The notes beneath the pieces were generated by a model. The model had not been told where the DNA came from and searched no databases. It was given only the letters and a program-made list of their open reading frames with translations. 64,000 nt of DNA from NCBI RefSeq assembly GCF_026319365.1, contig NZ_JAPDMS010000001.1:475563-539562 (forward strand). Reading direction: 5' to 3'. Positions within the stretch are counted from its first letter, which is position 1; every line of letters starts with the position of its first letter. Position numbers and translations under genes: made by a program. Below are positions 22,870 through 31,559 of this stretch, piece by piece. Origin of the DNA: Methylophaga sp. OBS1. GTDB taxonomy: Bacteria > Pseudomonadota > Gammaproteobacteria > Nitrosococcales > Methylophagaceae.

Positions 22870-25017
22870 ATGAGCAAACTCAAAAGCCACACAATGAACC
22901 TGAGCCGGGCAGAGAAAAAATGGTTACCCTGGTTTGGTAGTACCGGCAAACTGGCGATGTCCCGTTCCTGCTTTCTCAATCGACACAATTACAGCGCTGT
23001 TGAGAAAACCTTTGAAGGCATTGCAGCAACCCGCGTCAAGTTACTGCAGCAATGGGTCGCCAGTCACTGGGATCAAATGGAATTGCTCGCCGAACAAGTT
23101 GCCAGCAGCTACCCTGATATCGGCAACAACCTACTCAATGAACGAATGGCAGCCGCGCCGGACTTCTCCGAACTGTTTGTCATTGACACCAGCGGTACCG
23201 TCACCCACTCCACCTACAGCGCCCACAACGGACAAAATGATCTCGACCGTAAAGCCGTAGAAAAAGGGCTGAGCGACGCTTTTCTGCACGGCCCTTATGT
23301 CGATGAGCTGACATTGAAGATCGGCCCGTCCAGTTCCAAGTTCCATGATGAAGTGACTTTGATGTTCTACCAGCCAGTCGTGCTGGATGGCGAGGTTCTC
23401 GGTGCGGTATGTGGTCGGGTACCCAATGATGTGCTGGGTGATTTAATCCAGCGCGAAGCCGGCCATATTTACCCGGAGTCGGGCGACAACTACATATTTA
23501 TGGTGGATTCACGTTTTGACCCCAGCATTCAACAGGGTATTGCCCTCTCCCGTTCGCGCTTCGAAGACAATACCTTCTCACACGGTGAAAACCTGAAAAG
23601 CGGCATTCACACCAAGTTTGGCACCGTCAAAGTCAACCGTCACACCGAATTTGAGATTCGCTTTACCGACCCCGCCACCGGGCAACTGCACCCGGGTGTC
23701 CGTGAAACCATTCGTAATGGCAATAACCTGTTTGTTACCTACCCCGGTTATTCGGACTACCGGCATTTCCCGGTCATAGGTAAAGGCGTCACCTTCCAGC
23801 TCAAAGGTTCGCCGGACCGCTGGGGCATGATGTGTGAGGGCGATCTTGAGGAGGTTTACCGTCGCCGCTCAGTTAACGTGAGCCTGATGAAAGGCTTCAT
23901 CTACGCCATGGTAGCGCTACTCTGCGTCAATACGGGGCTGCACATTCTCACTGATTTGCCGGATCTGGCCATCGCCGGTACCTCAACGGTGATGCTGGTG
24001 ATCATTGCCATGCTCTATAAGACATTTACCACCAACCCGTTAGCCAACCGTCTGGATGAAATGACGGAGGTCATTCGCACCATTGCCGAAGGGGAAGGTA
24101 ACCTGGCCCAGCGGCTCGATACCGGACAGATGAAAAATGATGAGACCGGCGATATGGGGCGCTGGATCAATAGCTTTATTGATAACCTGGATGGCATTGT
24201 TGGTCAGGTCATTAAAACCAGCAGCAATGTCAGCCACACCAACGAAGCGATGCTGGAAACCAACCGCGAAGCCTTCACGGTCTCCAATGAAGTCGCTGAC
24301 GCGATTGATAAGATGTTGCAACTGCTGGAGGCCCAGATTAATGACATTGGCAATGCCTCCAGTACCGCAGAATCGATGAAACAGGCGATGGATGAAGTCG
24401 TGCGCGACGCCCGCATTCAGTTTGAATCAGTCCGGGACGGCACGCAGGAAATCCGCGATGTAGTCGAAACCTCAGCCAAAGCAGTACAGAACCTGCATAG
24501 CCGCACCGCAGAAATCGGCAATATCATCGGCGTCATTTCCGAAATCACCAACCAGACCAACCTGCTCGCCTTAAATGCCGCTATTGAAGCCGCCCGCGCC
24601 GGTGAGCACGGTCGAGGCTTCTCTGTGGTGGCTGATGAAGTGCGCGGCCTGGCGTCACGCACTGCCAACTCCGCTGAAGAAATTCAGAAGATGATCGAGA
24701 CCATGCAGGCGGAAACGCTGGAAGCAGTGAAATTCATGGAGTCCGGGGTTGATAATGTCGATCGCAGCCTGAAAAAGACCGAAGAAGCCTCCTCCGAAAA
24801 TACTGCGTTGCATCAGCTGGTAGAACAGATGTTTGCCACTATCAAGCAACTGGATCAGAACAGCCAGATCCATGGAGAAACCGCCCGCGATGTCGGTCAT
24901 TCTGCCAGCTTGATGACGCAGGCGATTGATGCCCTCCAGCAACGCGCAGTCATGGTCCGCAACACGGCGCATAAACTCACGCAACTGGTCGGTGTGTTCC
25001 AGGTCAGCCAGCGCTAA
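22870..25017 (+). CDS. Methyl-accepting chemotaxis protein with N-terminal Cache-like domain and internal membrane hairpin
   Basis: The 715-residue product has a Cache/PDC-like sensor region (about residues 30-340, with [12 protein letters not shown]). Two closely spaced membrane segments follow (about 345-405), then HAMP and a signalling domain with the hairpin-tip motif [20 protein letters not shown]. No hydrophobic segment precedes the sensor part, so that part may be cytoplasmic. The ATG at 22870 is chosen over a GTG about 51 bp upstream, as the intervening residues are not domain-like. Ligand unknown. A terminator follows. Confidence 0.85.
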   Translation: MSKLKSHTMNLSRAEKKWLPWFGSTGKLAMSRSCFLNRHNYSAVEKTFEGIAATRVKLLQQWVASHWDQMELLAEQVASSYPDIGNNLLNERMAAAPDFSELFVIDTSGTVTHSTYSAHNGQNDLDRKAVEKGLSDAFLHGPYVDELTLKIGPSSSKFHDEVTLMFYQPVVLDGEVLGAVCGRVPNDVLGDLIQREAGHIYPESGDNYIFMVDSRFDPSIQQGIALSRSRFEDNTFSHGENLKSGIHTKFGTVKVNRHTEFEIRFTDPATGQLHPGVRETIRNGNNLFVTYPGYSDYRHFPVIGKGVTFQLKGSPDRWGMMCEGDLEEVYRRRSVNVSLMKGFIYAMVALLCVNTGLHILTDLPDLAIAGTSTVMLVIIAMLYKTFTTNPLANRLDEMTEVIRTIAEGEGNLAQRLDTGQMKNDETGDMGRWINSFIDNLDGIVGQVIKTSSNVSHTNEAMLETNREAFTVSNEVADAIDKMLQLLEAQINDIGNASSTAESMKQAMDEVVRDARIQFESVRDGTQEIRDVVETSAKAVQNLHSRTAEIGNIIGVISEITNQTNLLALNAAIEAARAGEHGRGFSVVADEVRGLASRTANSAEEIQKMIETMQAETLEAVKFMESGVDNVDRSLKKTEEASSENTALHQLVEQMFATIKQLDQNSQIHGETARDVGHSASLMTQAIDALQQRAVMVRNTAHKLTQLVGVFQVSQR

Positions 25018-25042
25018 TCTGCAAGCCCCTGTTTTTTCCCCT

Positions 25043-25072
25043 GCCGTGGATAAGGATATCTGCGGCTTTTTT
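25043..25072 (+). terminator. Terminator after chemoreceptor gene
   Basis: An imperfect stem GCCG..GATA / TATC..CGGC is followed by six T residues (25067-25072), 26 bp beyond the stop codon. Confidence 0.6.
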
Positions 25073-25119
25073 ATTGTCACCCATAGTAAGGGCATATCCC
25101 GAATCATTCAGGAGGTATG

Positions 25120-25650
25120 ATGAAAGATATGAAAATGAATTTAGAGAAACGCCCACACACCGTTGCAGGGATTTTTGAAACCGAACAAACAGCGAAACAC
25201 GCTGAAGAATCGCTGATTGATCAGGGTCACTTCCAGTCCGCTGAAGTGCAGTTACTTAAACCTGGTGACACGCATCTACAGGACCGTCTGGAACCCGAAA
25301 CCAAGGCCATCGGTAAAGAACTGATCCTGTCACACTATGTTCTGGGCGCCGTCGGCCTTCTTGCCGGTGTGATTATCGCTGCGGTTGTGACCACGATAGG
25401 TCCAACATTTACTCAGTCCAGTCCATTACTCACGTATCTGGCACTGGGTATGGTCGGCGCATTTATGGGGTTGATCGCCGCAGGCGCATTTACGCTCCGT
25501 CCTGACCATGATCCGCTGATCAATGAAACAATCGAAGCAACAAAAGCCAATAAGTGGGCAGTGATTGTCCAGGCACGTGATCGTGATGATCAGCAGCGTG
25601 CTCGGCAACTGCTTAGCCCAGCAGCCATTTCTGTGATTGACACACTCTGA
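25120..25650 (+). CDS. Small membrane protein with stress-protein-like layout
   Basis: The roughly 176-residue protein starts with a soluble alpha/beta part (TVAGIFETEQTAKHAEESL), then two glycine/alanine-rich membrane segments (about 72-95 and 105-128). It ends with a second soluble segment WAVIVQARDRDDQQRARQLL. This resembles general-stress/heat-induced (YflT-like) proteins that sense or bridge between soluble domains; I do not recognise a named family. A GGAGG sits 4 nt before the ATG at 25120; an ATG 3 bp earlier is too close to be used. Confidence 0.65.
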   Translation: MKDMKMNLEKRPHTVAGIFETEQTAKHAEESLIDQGHFQSAEVQLLKPGDTHLQDRLEPETKAIGKELILSHYVLGAVGLLAGVIIAAVVTTIGPTFTQSSPLLTYLALGMVGAFMGLIAAGAFTLRPDHDPLINETIEATKANKWAVIVQARDRDDQQRARQLLSPAAISVIDTL

Positions 25651-25850
25651 TCACAATTTAACTTCATAATTAATGATGTCGCCGGTGGTTGTTTTCTGCC
25701 ATCGGCGACAGTATGATTGCCAGCCCCTGACTCAGGGCAGACAAAATTTGCTTTTTTTGCCTCGTTGAAAAAAATATTTTTTCAGCACCAAAATCGCCCA
25801 AATCCCGGGAGCTGGCACCCCTGCTACGCTACGTCGGGATCGCCTGCTAC
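25651..25850. other. Upstream part of the 351-bp nrdA promoter region
   Basis: No gene is seen between 25651 and 26001. This half holds an AT-rich perfect dyad, TGAAAAAA-ATA-TTTTTTCA, at 25766-25784. The second half carries the identifiable operators listed separately. Confidence 0.5.
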
Positions 25851-25859
25851 TTATCCACA
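25851..25859 (+). promoter_or_regulatory. DnaA box upstream of nrdA
   Basis: TTATCCACA is the perfect high-affinity DnaA recognition 9-mer. It lies 143 bp before the nrdA ATG. DnaA control of nrdAB is established in E. coli, so this probably couples dNTP supply to replication initiation. Confidence 0.65.
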
Positions 25860-25864
25860 AAAAG

Positions 25865-25881
25865 TGCACAATTTATGTGCA
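25865..25881. promoter_or_regulatory. 17-bp dyad TGCACA-N5-TGTGCA upstream of nrdA
   Basis: Perfect 6-bp arms TGCACA / TGTGCA flank ATTTA, and the symmetry nearly extends outward as AAAGT.../...ACTTT. It lies between the DnaA box and the NrdR boxes. It may be an additional operator, regulator unknown. Confidence 0.4.
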
Positions 25882-25908
25882 ACTTTTCCACTTGCCAAGG
25901 CTTCAAAA

Positions 25909-25926
25909 ACACACTATCTTGTGGTT
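25909..25926. promoter_or_regulatory. NrdR box 1
   Basis: ACACACTATCTTGTGGTT matches the NrdR-box pattern (ACACwAtATaTwGTGT-like dyad). Its centre is 31 bp, three helical turns, from box 2, the paired layout that NrdR needs to repress ribonucleotide reductase genes when dATP is high. Confidence 0.7.
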
Positions 25927-25939
25927 CAATCATTTCAAA

Positions 25940-25957
25940 ACCACAATCTCTAGTGGT
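25940..25957. promoter_or_regulatory. NrdR box 2
   Basis: ACCACAATCTCTAGTGGT is a dyad of NrdR-box type, proximal to nrdA (45 bp from the ATG). It pairs with box 1 at helical phasing. Confidence 0.7.
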
Positions 25958-26001
25958 TTTCATGATTTTTGTTTTTTCACCAAACATGCAGGGAATTCAT
26001 T

Positions 26002-28929
26002 ATGGCGAGCGAACCAGCACAATCCATTAACAACGCCTCTGCCGAAAGCGGCTACAGCGTTATCCGTCGTAACGGCAAAGTCACCGACTTTGACAGCAGC
26101 AAGATTGCTGTGGCGATGACCAAGGCCTTTCTGGCCGTCGAGGGCGAATCAGCCAAAGACAGTCGTCGCATTCACGACACCGTTAAAGAACTGACCAAAC
26201 AAATCACCGATAACCTGCTGCGTCGTCTCGACGAAGGTGGCACAGTCCACATTGAAGACATCCAGGACCAGGTTGAACTGCAACTGATGCGTGCCGGTGA
26301 GTACAAAGTGGCCCGTTCTTACGTGCTTTACCGTGAGAAACAAGCTGAAAAACGCGCCGAAGAAGAGAAAAAACATCCCTCACCAGCGAACGAGACGACC
26401 CTGCATGTCACCGCCGCTGACGGCACTCGCCAACCGCTGGATATCGACCGTCTGCACGATCTCATCACCGAAGCCTGTGTCGGTCTGGCAGAAGTGGATC
26501 GTGACCGCATTCTGCGTGACACCCAGCGTAACCTGTTCGACGGCGTGAAGTCGTCTGACGTTGAAAAAGCCCTGGTTATGGGTGCTCGCACCTTCATCGA
26601 AAAAGATCCCGCCTACAGCACTCTGGCCGCTCGCCTGCTGATGGACGGTATCCGTCGTGAAGCCCTGAGCTTTGTCTACAAAACCTACAGACAAGCCAAG
26701 CAAAGTGAAATGGCCGATATCTACCCGGACTATTTCAAAACCTACATTCATGCCGCGATTGAGCATGAACTGGTCGACTCTGAACTGGGCCTGTTTGATC
26801 TGGAACGGCTGGGTAAAGCGCTGAAACCGGAACTCGATTTCGAATTCACCTACCTCGGCCTGCAAACCCTGTACGACCGTTACTTCATTCACCATGACGG
26901 CACCCGCTTTGAACTGCCACAGGCGTTCTACATGCGTGTCGCAATGGGTCTGGCCATCAACGAAATCGACCGTGAAGAACGGGCGATTGAGTTCTACAAC
27001 CTGCTCTCAAGCTTCGACTTCATGAGCTCGACCCCGACCCTGTTCAACTCAGGCACCCTGCGTCCGCAGTTGTCTTCATGCTACCTGACGACCGTACCTG
27101 ACGATCTGAGCGGTATTTACAGCGCGATTCGCGATAACGCCCTGCTCTCCAAGTTTGCCGGTGGTCTGGGTAATGACTGGACCCGTGTACGTGGTCTGGG
27201 CGCTCATATCAAAGGTACCAACGGTAAATCACAAGGTGTTGTCCCGTTCCTGAAAGTCGCCAACGACACGGCGGTTGCTGTGAACCAGGGTGGTAAACGT
27301 AAAGGCGCGGTCTGTGCCTACCTCGAAACCTGGCACATCGATATCGAAGAATTCCTCGATATGCGTAAGAACACCGGTGATGATCGTCGTCGTACCCACG
27401 ACATGAACACCGCCAACTGGATTCCAGATCTCTTCATGAAGCGCGTGGCTGAAGAAAGTCAATGGACTCTGTTCTCACCGGAAGAAGTGGAAGACCTGCA
27501 CGACCTGACCGGTCTGGCATTTGAAAAGGCCTACACCGAGTACGAAGAAAAAGCCGTCCGCGGCGAAATCCGTAACTTCAAGCAACTGCCCGCCGTCGAC
27601 CTGTGGCGCAAAATGCTGGGCATGCTGTTCGAAACCGGTCACCCATGGGTTACCTTCAAAGATCCCTGTAACATCCGCAGCCCGCAACAACATGTCGGCG
27701 TCGTTCACAGCTCCAACCTGTGTACCGAAATTACGCTGAACACCTCTGACAAAGAGATTGCGGTCTGTAACCTGGGCTCGGTCAACATGGTCAAGCATGT
27801 CGACGAGAACGGTAATCTCGACAAAGAGAAGCTGCAGAAAACCATCCGTACTGCGATGCGTATGCTCGACAACGTCATCGAGTACAACTACTACAGCGTG
27901 CCGCAGGCGCGTCACTCTAACCTGCTGCACCGTCCGGTCGGTCTGGGCATCATGGGCTTCCAGGATGCACTCTACAAACTGCGTATGCCGTATGCCTCTG
28001 AAGAAGCGGTCAAGTTTGCTGATGAATCGATGGAAGCGGTCAGCTACTACGCGATTGAAGCCTCTTCAGACCTGGCTGCAGAACGTGGCAAGTACCAGTC
28101 TTATGAAGGCAGCCTGTGGAGCAAAGGCATTCTGCCAATCGACTCTATCAAGTTGTTGAAAGAGGCCCGCGGCGAATACCTGCAACAGGACGAAAGCAAA
28201 ACCATGGACTGGGATATGCTGCGTGACAAGATCAAACGTCAGGGCATGCGTAACTCAAACACCATGGCGATTGCACCGACTGCCACCATCTCCAACATCT
28301 GTGGTGTCAGCCAGTCAATCGAACCGACGTATCAGAACATCTTCGTCAAATCGAACCTGTCCGGTGAGTTCACCGTCATCAACCCGTACATGGTTGAAGA
28401 CCTGAAATCACGCGGTCTGTGGGACGACGTGATGATTAACGACCTGAAATACTTCGACGGCAGCCTGCAGGACATCGACCGTATTCCTGATGAACTGAAA
28501 GCGCTTTACACCACTGCATTCGAAATGGATGCCCGCTGGTTGATTGAAGCCGCTTCCCGTCGTCAGAAATGGATCGACCAGGCACAGAGCCTCAACCTGT
28601 ACATGGCAGAACCATCAGGTAAGAAGATGGACAACCTGTACAAACTGGCTTGGGTCCGTGGTCTCAAAACCACTTACTACCTGCGCTCGATGGGTGCGAC
28701 CGGTGCGGAAAAAACCAGCTCGGCCCCAACCCCGCCACCGTCAGCCGAAAAGCCAAGTGGTCCTAAACCGGTTGCCTCCGGCCCGACCGCTGCGCCTGTT
28801 GCCAGTGCCGCCACAACTGGCGCGACCCTGACCAGCACTGTTGCCGAAGCCGAAGAGTTTTTGGGTGAAGGTATGGAAGCACCGAAAGCGTGCTCAATTT
28901 TGGAACCAGATTGCGAGGCATGTCAGTAA
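26002..28929 (+). CDS. nrdA: Class Ia ribonucleoside-diphosphate reductase, alpha subunit
   Basis: The 975-residue catalytic subunit has two successive ATP-cone domains (about residues 12-105 and 118-215), then the ten-stranded barrel. Active-site cysteines are in QLSSCYLTT (about 353) and in NLCTEITL; GLGIMGFQDAL is also conserved. A Pro/Ala-rich linker (about 905-960) leads to the C-terminal redox pair in DCEACQ. It reduces NDPs to dNDPs. The double cone resembles Pseudomonas NrdA and implies nucleotide-driven oligomer control. The ATG at 26002 is chosen because the protein then starts at the conserved region; upstream codons lie in the leader. Confidence 0.96.
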   Translation: MASEPAQSINNASAESGYSVIRRNGKVTDFDSSKIAVAMTKAFLAVEGESAKDSRRIHDTVKELTKQITDNLLRRLDEGGTVHIEDIQDQVELQLMRAGEYKVARSYVLYREKQAEKRAEEEKKHPSPANETTLHVTAADGTRQPLDIDRLHDLITEACVGLAEVDRDRILRDTQRNLFDGVKSSDVEKALVMGARTFIEKDPAYSTLAARLLMDGIRREALSFVYKTYRQAKQSEMADIYPDYFKTYIHAAIEHELVDSELGLFDLERLGKALKPELDFEFTYLGLQTLYDRYFIHHDGTRFELPQAFYMRVAMGLAINEIDREERAIEFYNLLSSFDFMSSTPTLFNSGTLRPQLSSCYLTTVPDDLSGIYSAIRDNALLSKFAGGLGNDWTRVRGLGAHIKGTNGKSQGVVPFLKVANDTAVAVNQGGKRKGAVCAYLETWHIDIEEFLDMRKNTGDDRRRTHDMNTANWIPDLFMKRVAEESQWTLFSPEEVEDLHDLTGLAFEKAYTEYEEKAVRGEIRNFKQLPAVDLWRKMLGMLFETGHPWVTFKDPCNIRSPQQHVGVVHSSNLCTEITLNTSDKEIAVCNLGSVNMVKHVDENGNLDKEKLQKTIRTAMRMLDNVIEYNYYSVPQARHSNLLHRPVGLGIMGFQDALYKLRMPYASEEAVKFADESMEAVSYYAIEASSDLAAERGKYQSYEGSLWSKGILPIDSIKLLKEARGEYLQQDESKTMDWDMLRDKIKRQGMRNSNTMAIAPTATISNICGVSQSIEPTYQNIFVKSNLSGEFTVINPYMVEDLKSRGLWDDVMINDLKYFDGSLQDIDRIPDELKALYTTAFEMDARWLIEAASRRQKWIDQAQSLNLYMAEPSGKKMDNLYKLAWVRGLKTTYYLRSMGATGAEKTSSAPTPPPSAEKPSGPKPVASGPTAAPVASAATTGATLTSTVAEAEEFLGEGMEAPKACSILEPDCEACQ

Positions 28930-30095
28930 TGTTGAATTGGGATGATCCATTCTCAGCACCGATAGCCGGTACCGCTGAGGCGAAAAAAGAAGAAGAGAAA
29001 GCAGAACAGGCCGAAGCTGCAGCCCCTGCAGCCAATGACCTCACCGAAGCACCCGCTTCGGCTGAGGTCAAAGCGATGCCCCTGAGCAACGCCAAGCCGG
29101 TCAATGTCGATGACAAACGTGTCGTTAACGGCGACACCGACATTAACCAGCTGGCACCGTTCAAGTATCCCTGGGCCTGGAACTACTTCCTCAACGCCAA
29201 CAAAAACCACTGGACGCCACTGGATATCAACATGGCGCAGGACGTTCATGACTATCGTCACAAGCTGACGATGGAAGAGCGCCACGTCTATGAAAATGTG
29301 CTGTCCTACCTGACCACCTCCGATATTCTCGCCATGCGTAATATCGGTCTGGCGGTCATGGAAAAAATGGCGGCGCCTGAGCTGCAAATCTATCAGGCGC
29401 GTCAGGTTTATGAAGAAGCTCTGCACACCTGGACCTACCAGCACTGTATCGAAACCATCGGTCTGGACCAGTCGGAAATCTACAACCGCTACCGCGTGGT
29501 GCCGGAGATTTACCAGAAGATCAAACTGGCCAATGACCGTCTGAACACCGTGCTGCGCAGTGATATCGACCTGCGTGACCGTGACGAACTGGAAAACTTC
29601 GTGATGTCCTATGCCTTCTTCGGCGGCATCTTCGAAGGCGCCTGGTTCTATAACGGCTTCTCGCCGATCTTCGCCCTGCAACGTCGCGGTCTCATGAAAG
29701 GCACCGCCGAACAGCTGCAATACATCATGCGTGACGAAGTCATGCACGCCTCGTTCGGCATCCGCGTCTGCAAGCAGATTATCAAAGAAGAAAACGTCAA
29801 ACTGGATCCGAAGAAAATCCAGACCATGTTTGAAGAAGCTGACGCAGCGGAAGAAACTTATGCCGGCTACATTCTGCGAGACCCAATCCTGGGTTACTCA
29901 AAAGAAATGCATCACGGCCAGTTCCGTTACACCGCTAACCGTCGTGCCAAACAGCTTGGCTTTGAAGAACCGTTCCCCGGTGCCGAAGCCACCCTGCCCT
30001 GGCTCGATGAACAGGCCAATATGAGGAAGGAGAAGAACTTCTTCGAGACCAAAGTCACCGAGTATCAGACTGGTGCTGGTCTTAAATGGGACTAG
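28929..30095 (+). CDS. nrdB: Class Ia ribonucleoside-diphosphate reductase, beta subunit
   Basis: The 388-residue radical subunit has the diiron ligands and radical Tyr in EEALHTWTY (Glu, His and Tyr spaced as E115, H118 and Y122 of E. coli), an earlier Asp in TTSDIL, and RDEVMHASFG for the last Glu/His pair. An acidic Ala/Glu-rich stretch (about residues 15-60) precedes the core. The start is the ATG at 28929, sharing a base with the nrdA TAA (TAATG) and 10 nt from GAGG. An ATG 9 bp earlier is too close to that site. Confidence 0.95.
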   Translation: MLNWDDPFSAPIAGTAEAKKEEEKAEQAEAAAPAANDLTEAPASAEVKAMPLSNAKPVNVDDKRVVNGDTDINQLAPFKYPWAWNYFLNANKNHWTPLDINMAQDVHDYRHKLTMEERHVYENVLSYLTTSDILAMRNIGLAVMEKMAAPELQIYQARQVYEEALHTWTYQHCIETIGLDQSEIYNRYRVVPEIYQKIKLANDRLNTVLRSDIDLRDRDELENFVMSYAFFGGIFEGAWFYNGFSPIFALQRRGLMKGTAEQLQYIMRDEVMHASFGIRVCKQIIKEENVKLDPKKIQTMFEEADAAEETYAGYILRDPILGYSKEMHHGQFRYTANRRAKQLGFEEPFPGAEATLPWLDEQANMRKEKNFFETKVTEYQTGAGLKWD

Positions 30096-30113
30096 GAAGA
30101 TATCGAATAACAA

Positions 30114-30137
30114 GCCGACCTTGAGTCGGCTTTTTTT
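30114..30137 (+). terminator. Terminator after nrdAB
   Basis: Stem GCCGAC / GTCGGC (30114-30130) with a short loop is followed by seven T residues. The stem matches two other terminators in the window (near 33000 and 52750). Confidence 0.9.
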
Positions 30138-30178
30138 GATAAATGAAAGAGATTTCCAAATTGAATCAAGGATTTCTA

Positions 30179-30937
30179 ATGAAGAATAGAGAGATTCACT
30201 ATAGATACGGGATATCTTACCTTCTCATCATTATCGTAATGCTTATATCTTTTGCTTACTACGAAGTGCCTCATTTAGTCGAGAGAGTATCTTTTGCCCT
30301 TACAGTATCATCCCTACTTTTAGCAATTTTAGCTATTTTTTACACAATTATTTCTGGCAATAAGCAATCTACCCAACTTGAAAAAGTTATTGAAGCGAAT
30401 ACAACTCTCTCAAATTCAATCCATGATATTCAGAGTGCTTCAAGTTCAATAGCACATCTTACAAAAGACATTCCAAAGCAATTTACGAACATTCATTCCA
30501 AAATTGACTCGTTATCTAAAAGCTATCAAGGGCTGCCAAAAGATACATCAGAAGATGCTAATTCGAATGGTGAAATGAGGCAGGAGGCTGATCTGAGTAC
30601 TTTTAGATGCACAATTGCAAGAATGCATTTTGCAGCTATGGTGGTTCTATATGTCTTTGAAAGGTCATTCTCGCTTGATAAACCCATTCCATCTGAAGTA
30701 TTCGAAGAGCTAGAACTGGGGACTGAATACAGTATTGGTGCGCTAACAGGATATAGTGCAACTGGGTTAATTGAATTCAAAATTCATTCTGATGAAGTCG
30801 TCCCTACGCACTGCGCGAAAGTCATTACTGAAAACATAAAAGCTGAGTTAGAGTCTTTATGTGAAATATTGAGTGATTCAAGTAAAGAATACCTGCAATC
30901 TAAATTAAAAGAAGTTGATGAGTTAAAAGATTGGTAA
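30179..30937 (+). CDS. AT-rich orphan gene: two-TM coiled-coil membrane protein
   Basis: The 252-residue product has two N-terminal membrane helices (about residues 9-28 and 38-58). A helical, probably coiled-coil Ser/Gln-rich part follows (about 65-125), then a soluble C-terminal domain of about 110 residues with no motif I know. Base composition is much more AT-rich than its neighbours and codon use is A/T-biased, suggesting horizontal acquisition. AAGGA 7 nt before the ATG at 30179 supports this start; an ATG at 30143 follows the terminator directly and has no ribosome site. Not assigned to a family. Confidence 0.65.
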   Translation: MKNREIHYRYGISYLLIIIVMLISFAYYEVPHLVERVSFALTVSSLLLAILAIFYTIISGNKQSTQLEKVIEANTTLSNSIHDIQSASSSIAHLTKDIPKQFTNIHSKIDSLSKSYQGLPKDTSEDANSNGEMRQEADLSTFRCTIARMHFAAMVVLYVFERSFSLDKPIPSEVFEELELGTEYSIGALTGYSATGLIEFKIHSDEVVPTHCAKVITENIKAELESLCEILSDSSKEYLQSKLKEVDELKDW

Positions 30938-30940
30938 TTT

Positions 30941-30954
30941 GTACGAAGCCCAAC
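30941..30954 (+). repeat. REP remnant (3' arm only)
   Basis: GTACGAAGCCCAAC retains the 3' arm AGCCCAAC of the REP hairpin after a GTA-start, as if the 5' arm had been deleted. It pairs in inverted orientation with the complete unit at 31001-31029. Confidence 0.5.
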
Positions 30955-31000
30955 AATCAAAACAACCGAAACAATTCCACGCTTTGTATCCTACTCCCAC

Positions 31001-31029
31001 GTTGGGCTTCATGCTTCAGCCCAACCTAC
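31001..31029 (-). repeat. REP element
   Basis: On the minus strand GTAG is followed by arm GTTGGGCT, a 9-nt loop and arm AGCCCAAC. A 5' GTAG foot before a hairpin is the hallmark of REP elements handled by RAYT proteins. Confidence 0.75.
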
Positions 31030-31086
31030 ATTGTTCCAGGCAATAGAATCACAGGGTCAGGCACGATGAAATCAAGTCGCCGGTAA

Positions 31087-31281
31087 TTACTTCTTCTTAG
31101 CTCGTCTTGTCCTATTAAACACACAGTAAAGCTGGTAAAGGATATAAGGCGTGATAGCCAATATCACCATTTCTGTACCCGTCATTTTCTCTCCTGCCAG
31201 CACCAGAATAATGACCAGTAAAAATCCCACAACGCCAAGCTTGAGAAGCTTGAATGCCTCTTTCTTATAAACCTTCTGCAT
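31087..31281 (-). CDS. Small two-TM membrane protein
   Basis: The 64-residue product has two hydrophobic segments (about residues 12-29 and 37-53) between basic ends (YKKEAFK at the start, RTRRAKKK at the end). AAAGGA lies about 7 nt before the ATG, a good ribosome site, which supports a real gene despite its size. It sits between REP units. Family and function unknown. Confidence 0.6.
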   Translation of the reverse strand: MQKVYKKEAFKLLKLGVVGFLLVIILVLAGEKMTGTEMVILAITPYILYQLYCVFNRTRRAKKK

Positions 31282-31401
31282 GTTGCTTCCTTTTGTAAAA
31301 CTTAATCAGCACAGAGGCGACTGTAATTGTTCTAGGAGTGAATCTACACCTTTGTCTGGAGGCCTAGCAATGACTTGGGCTAGTCTGACCGATAATCAAA
31401 G

Positions 31402-31430
31402 GTAGGTTGGACTGAGGAACGAAGCCCAAC
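31402..31430 (+). repeat. REP element, forward orientation
   Basis: GTAG then arm GTTGGACT (one mismatch), loop, and AGCCCAAC. It forms a head-to-head pair (BIME-like) with the unit at 31456-31484. Confidence 0.7.
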
Positions 31431-31455
31431 AATCAAAGTTTGAATCCTCACCCAC

Positions 31456-31484
31456 GTTGGGCTTCATGCTTCAGCCCAACCTAC
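31456..31484 (-). repeat. REP element, reverse orientation
   Basis: Identical to the unit at 31001-31029 over its 29 bp. It lies 76 bp upstream of the RAYT gene. Confidence 0.75.
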
Positions 31485-31559
31485 GTATTTTGCAGGTCTG
31501 GTGTTTGGCTGATACATTCGTCAAATACATTTTTTTAAATTTCACAAGGAATGTGAATC

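Noticed and set aside
26380..26895. Open frame antisense to nrdA
   Set aside because: Same reasoning: fully inside conserved coding sequence, with no start signal and no recognisable protein.
28953..29747. Long open frame antisense to nrdB
   Set aside because: It lies wholly opposite the highly conserved reductase subunit, has no ribosome site, and its protein shows no domain pattern. It is a by-product of codon bias.
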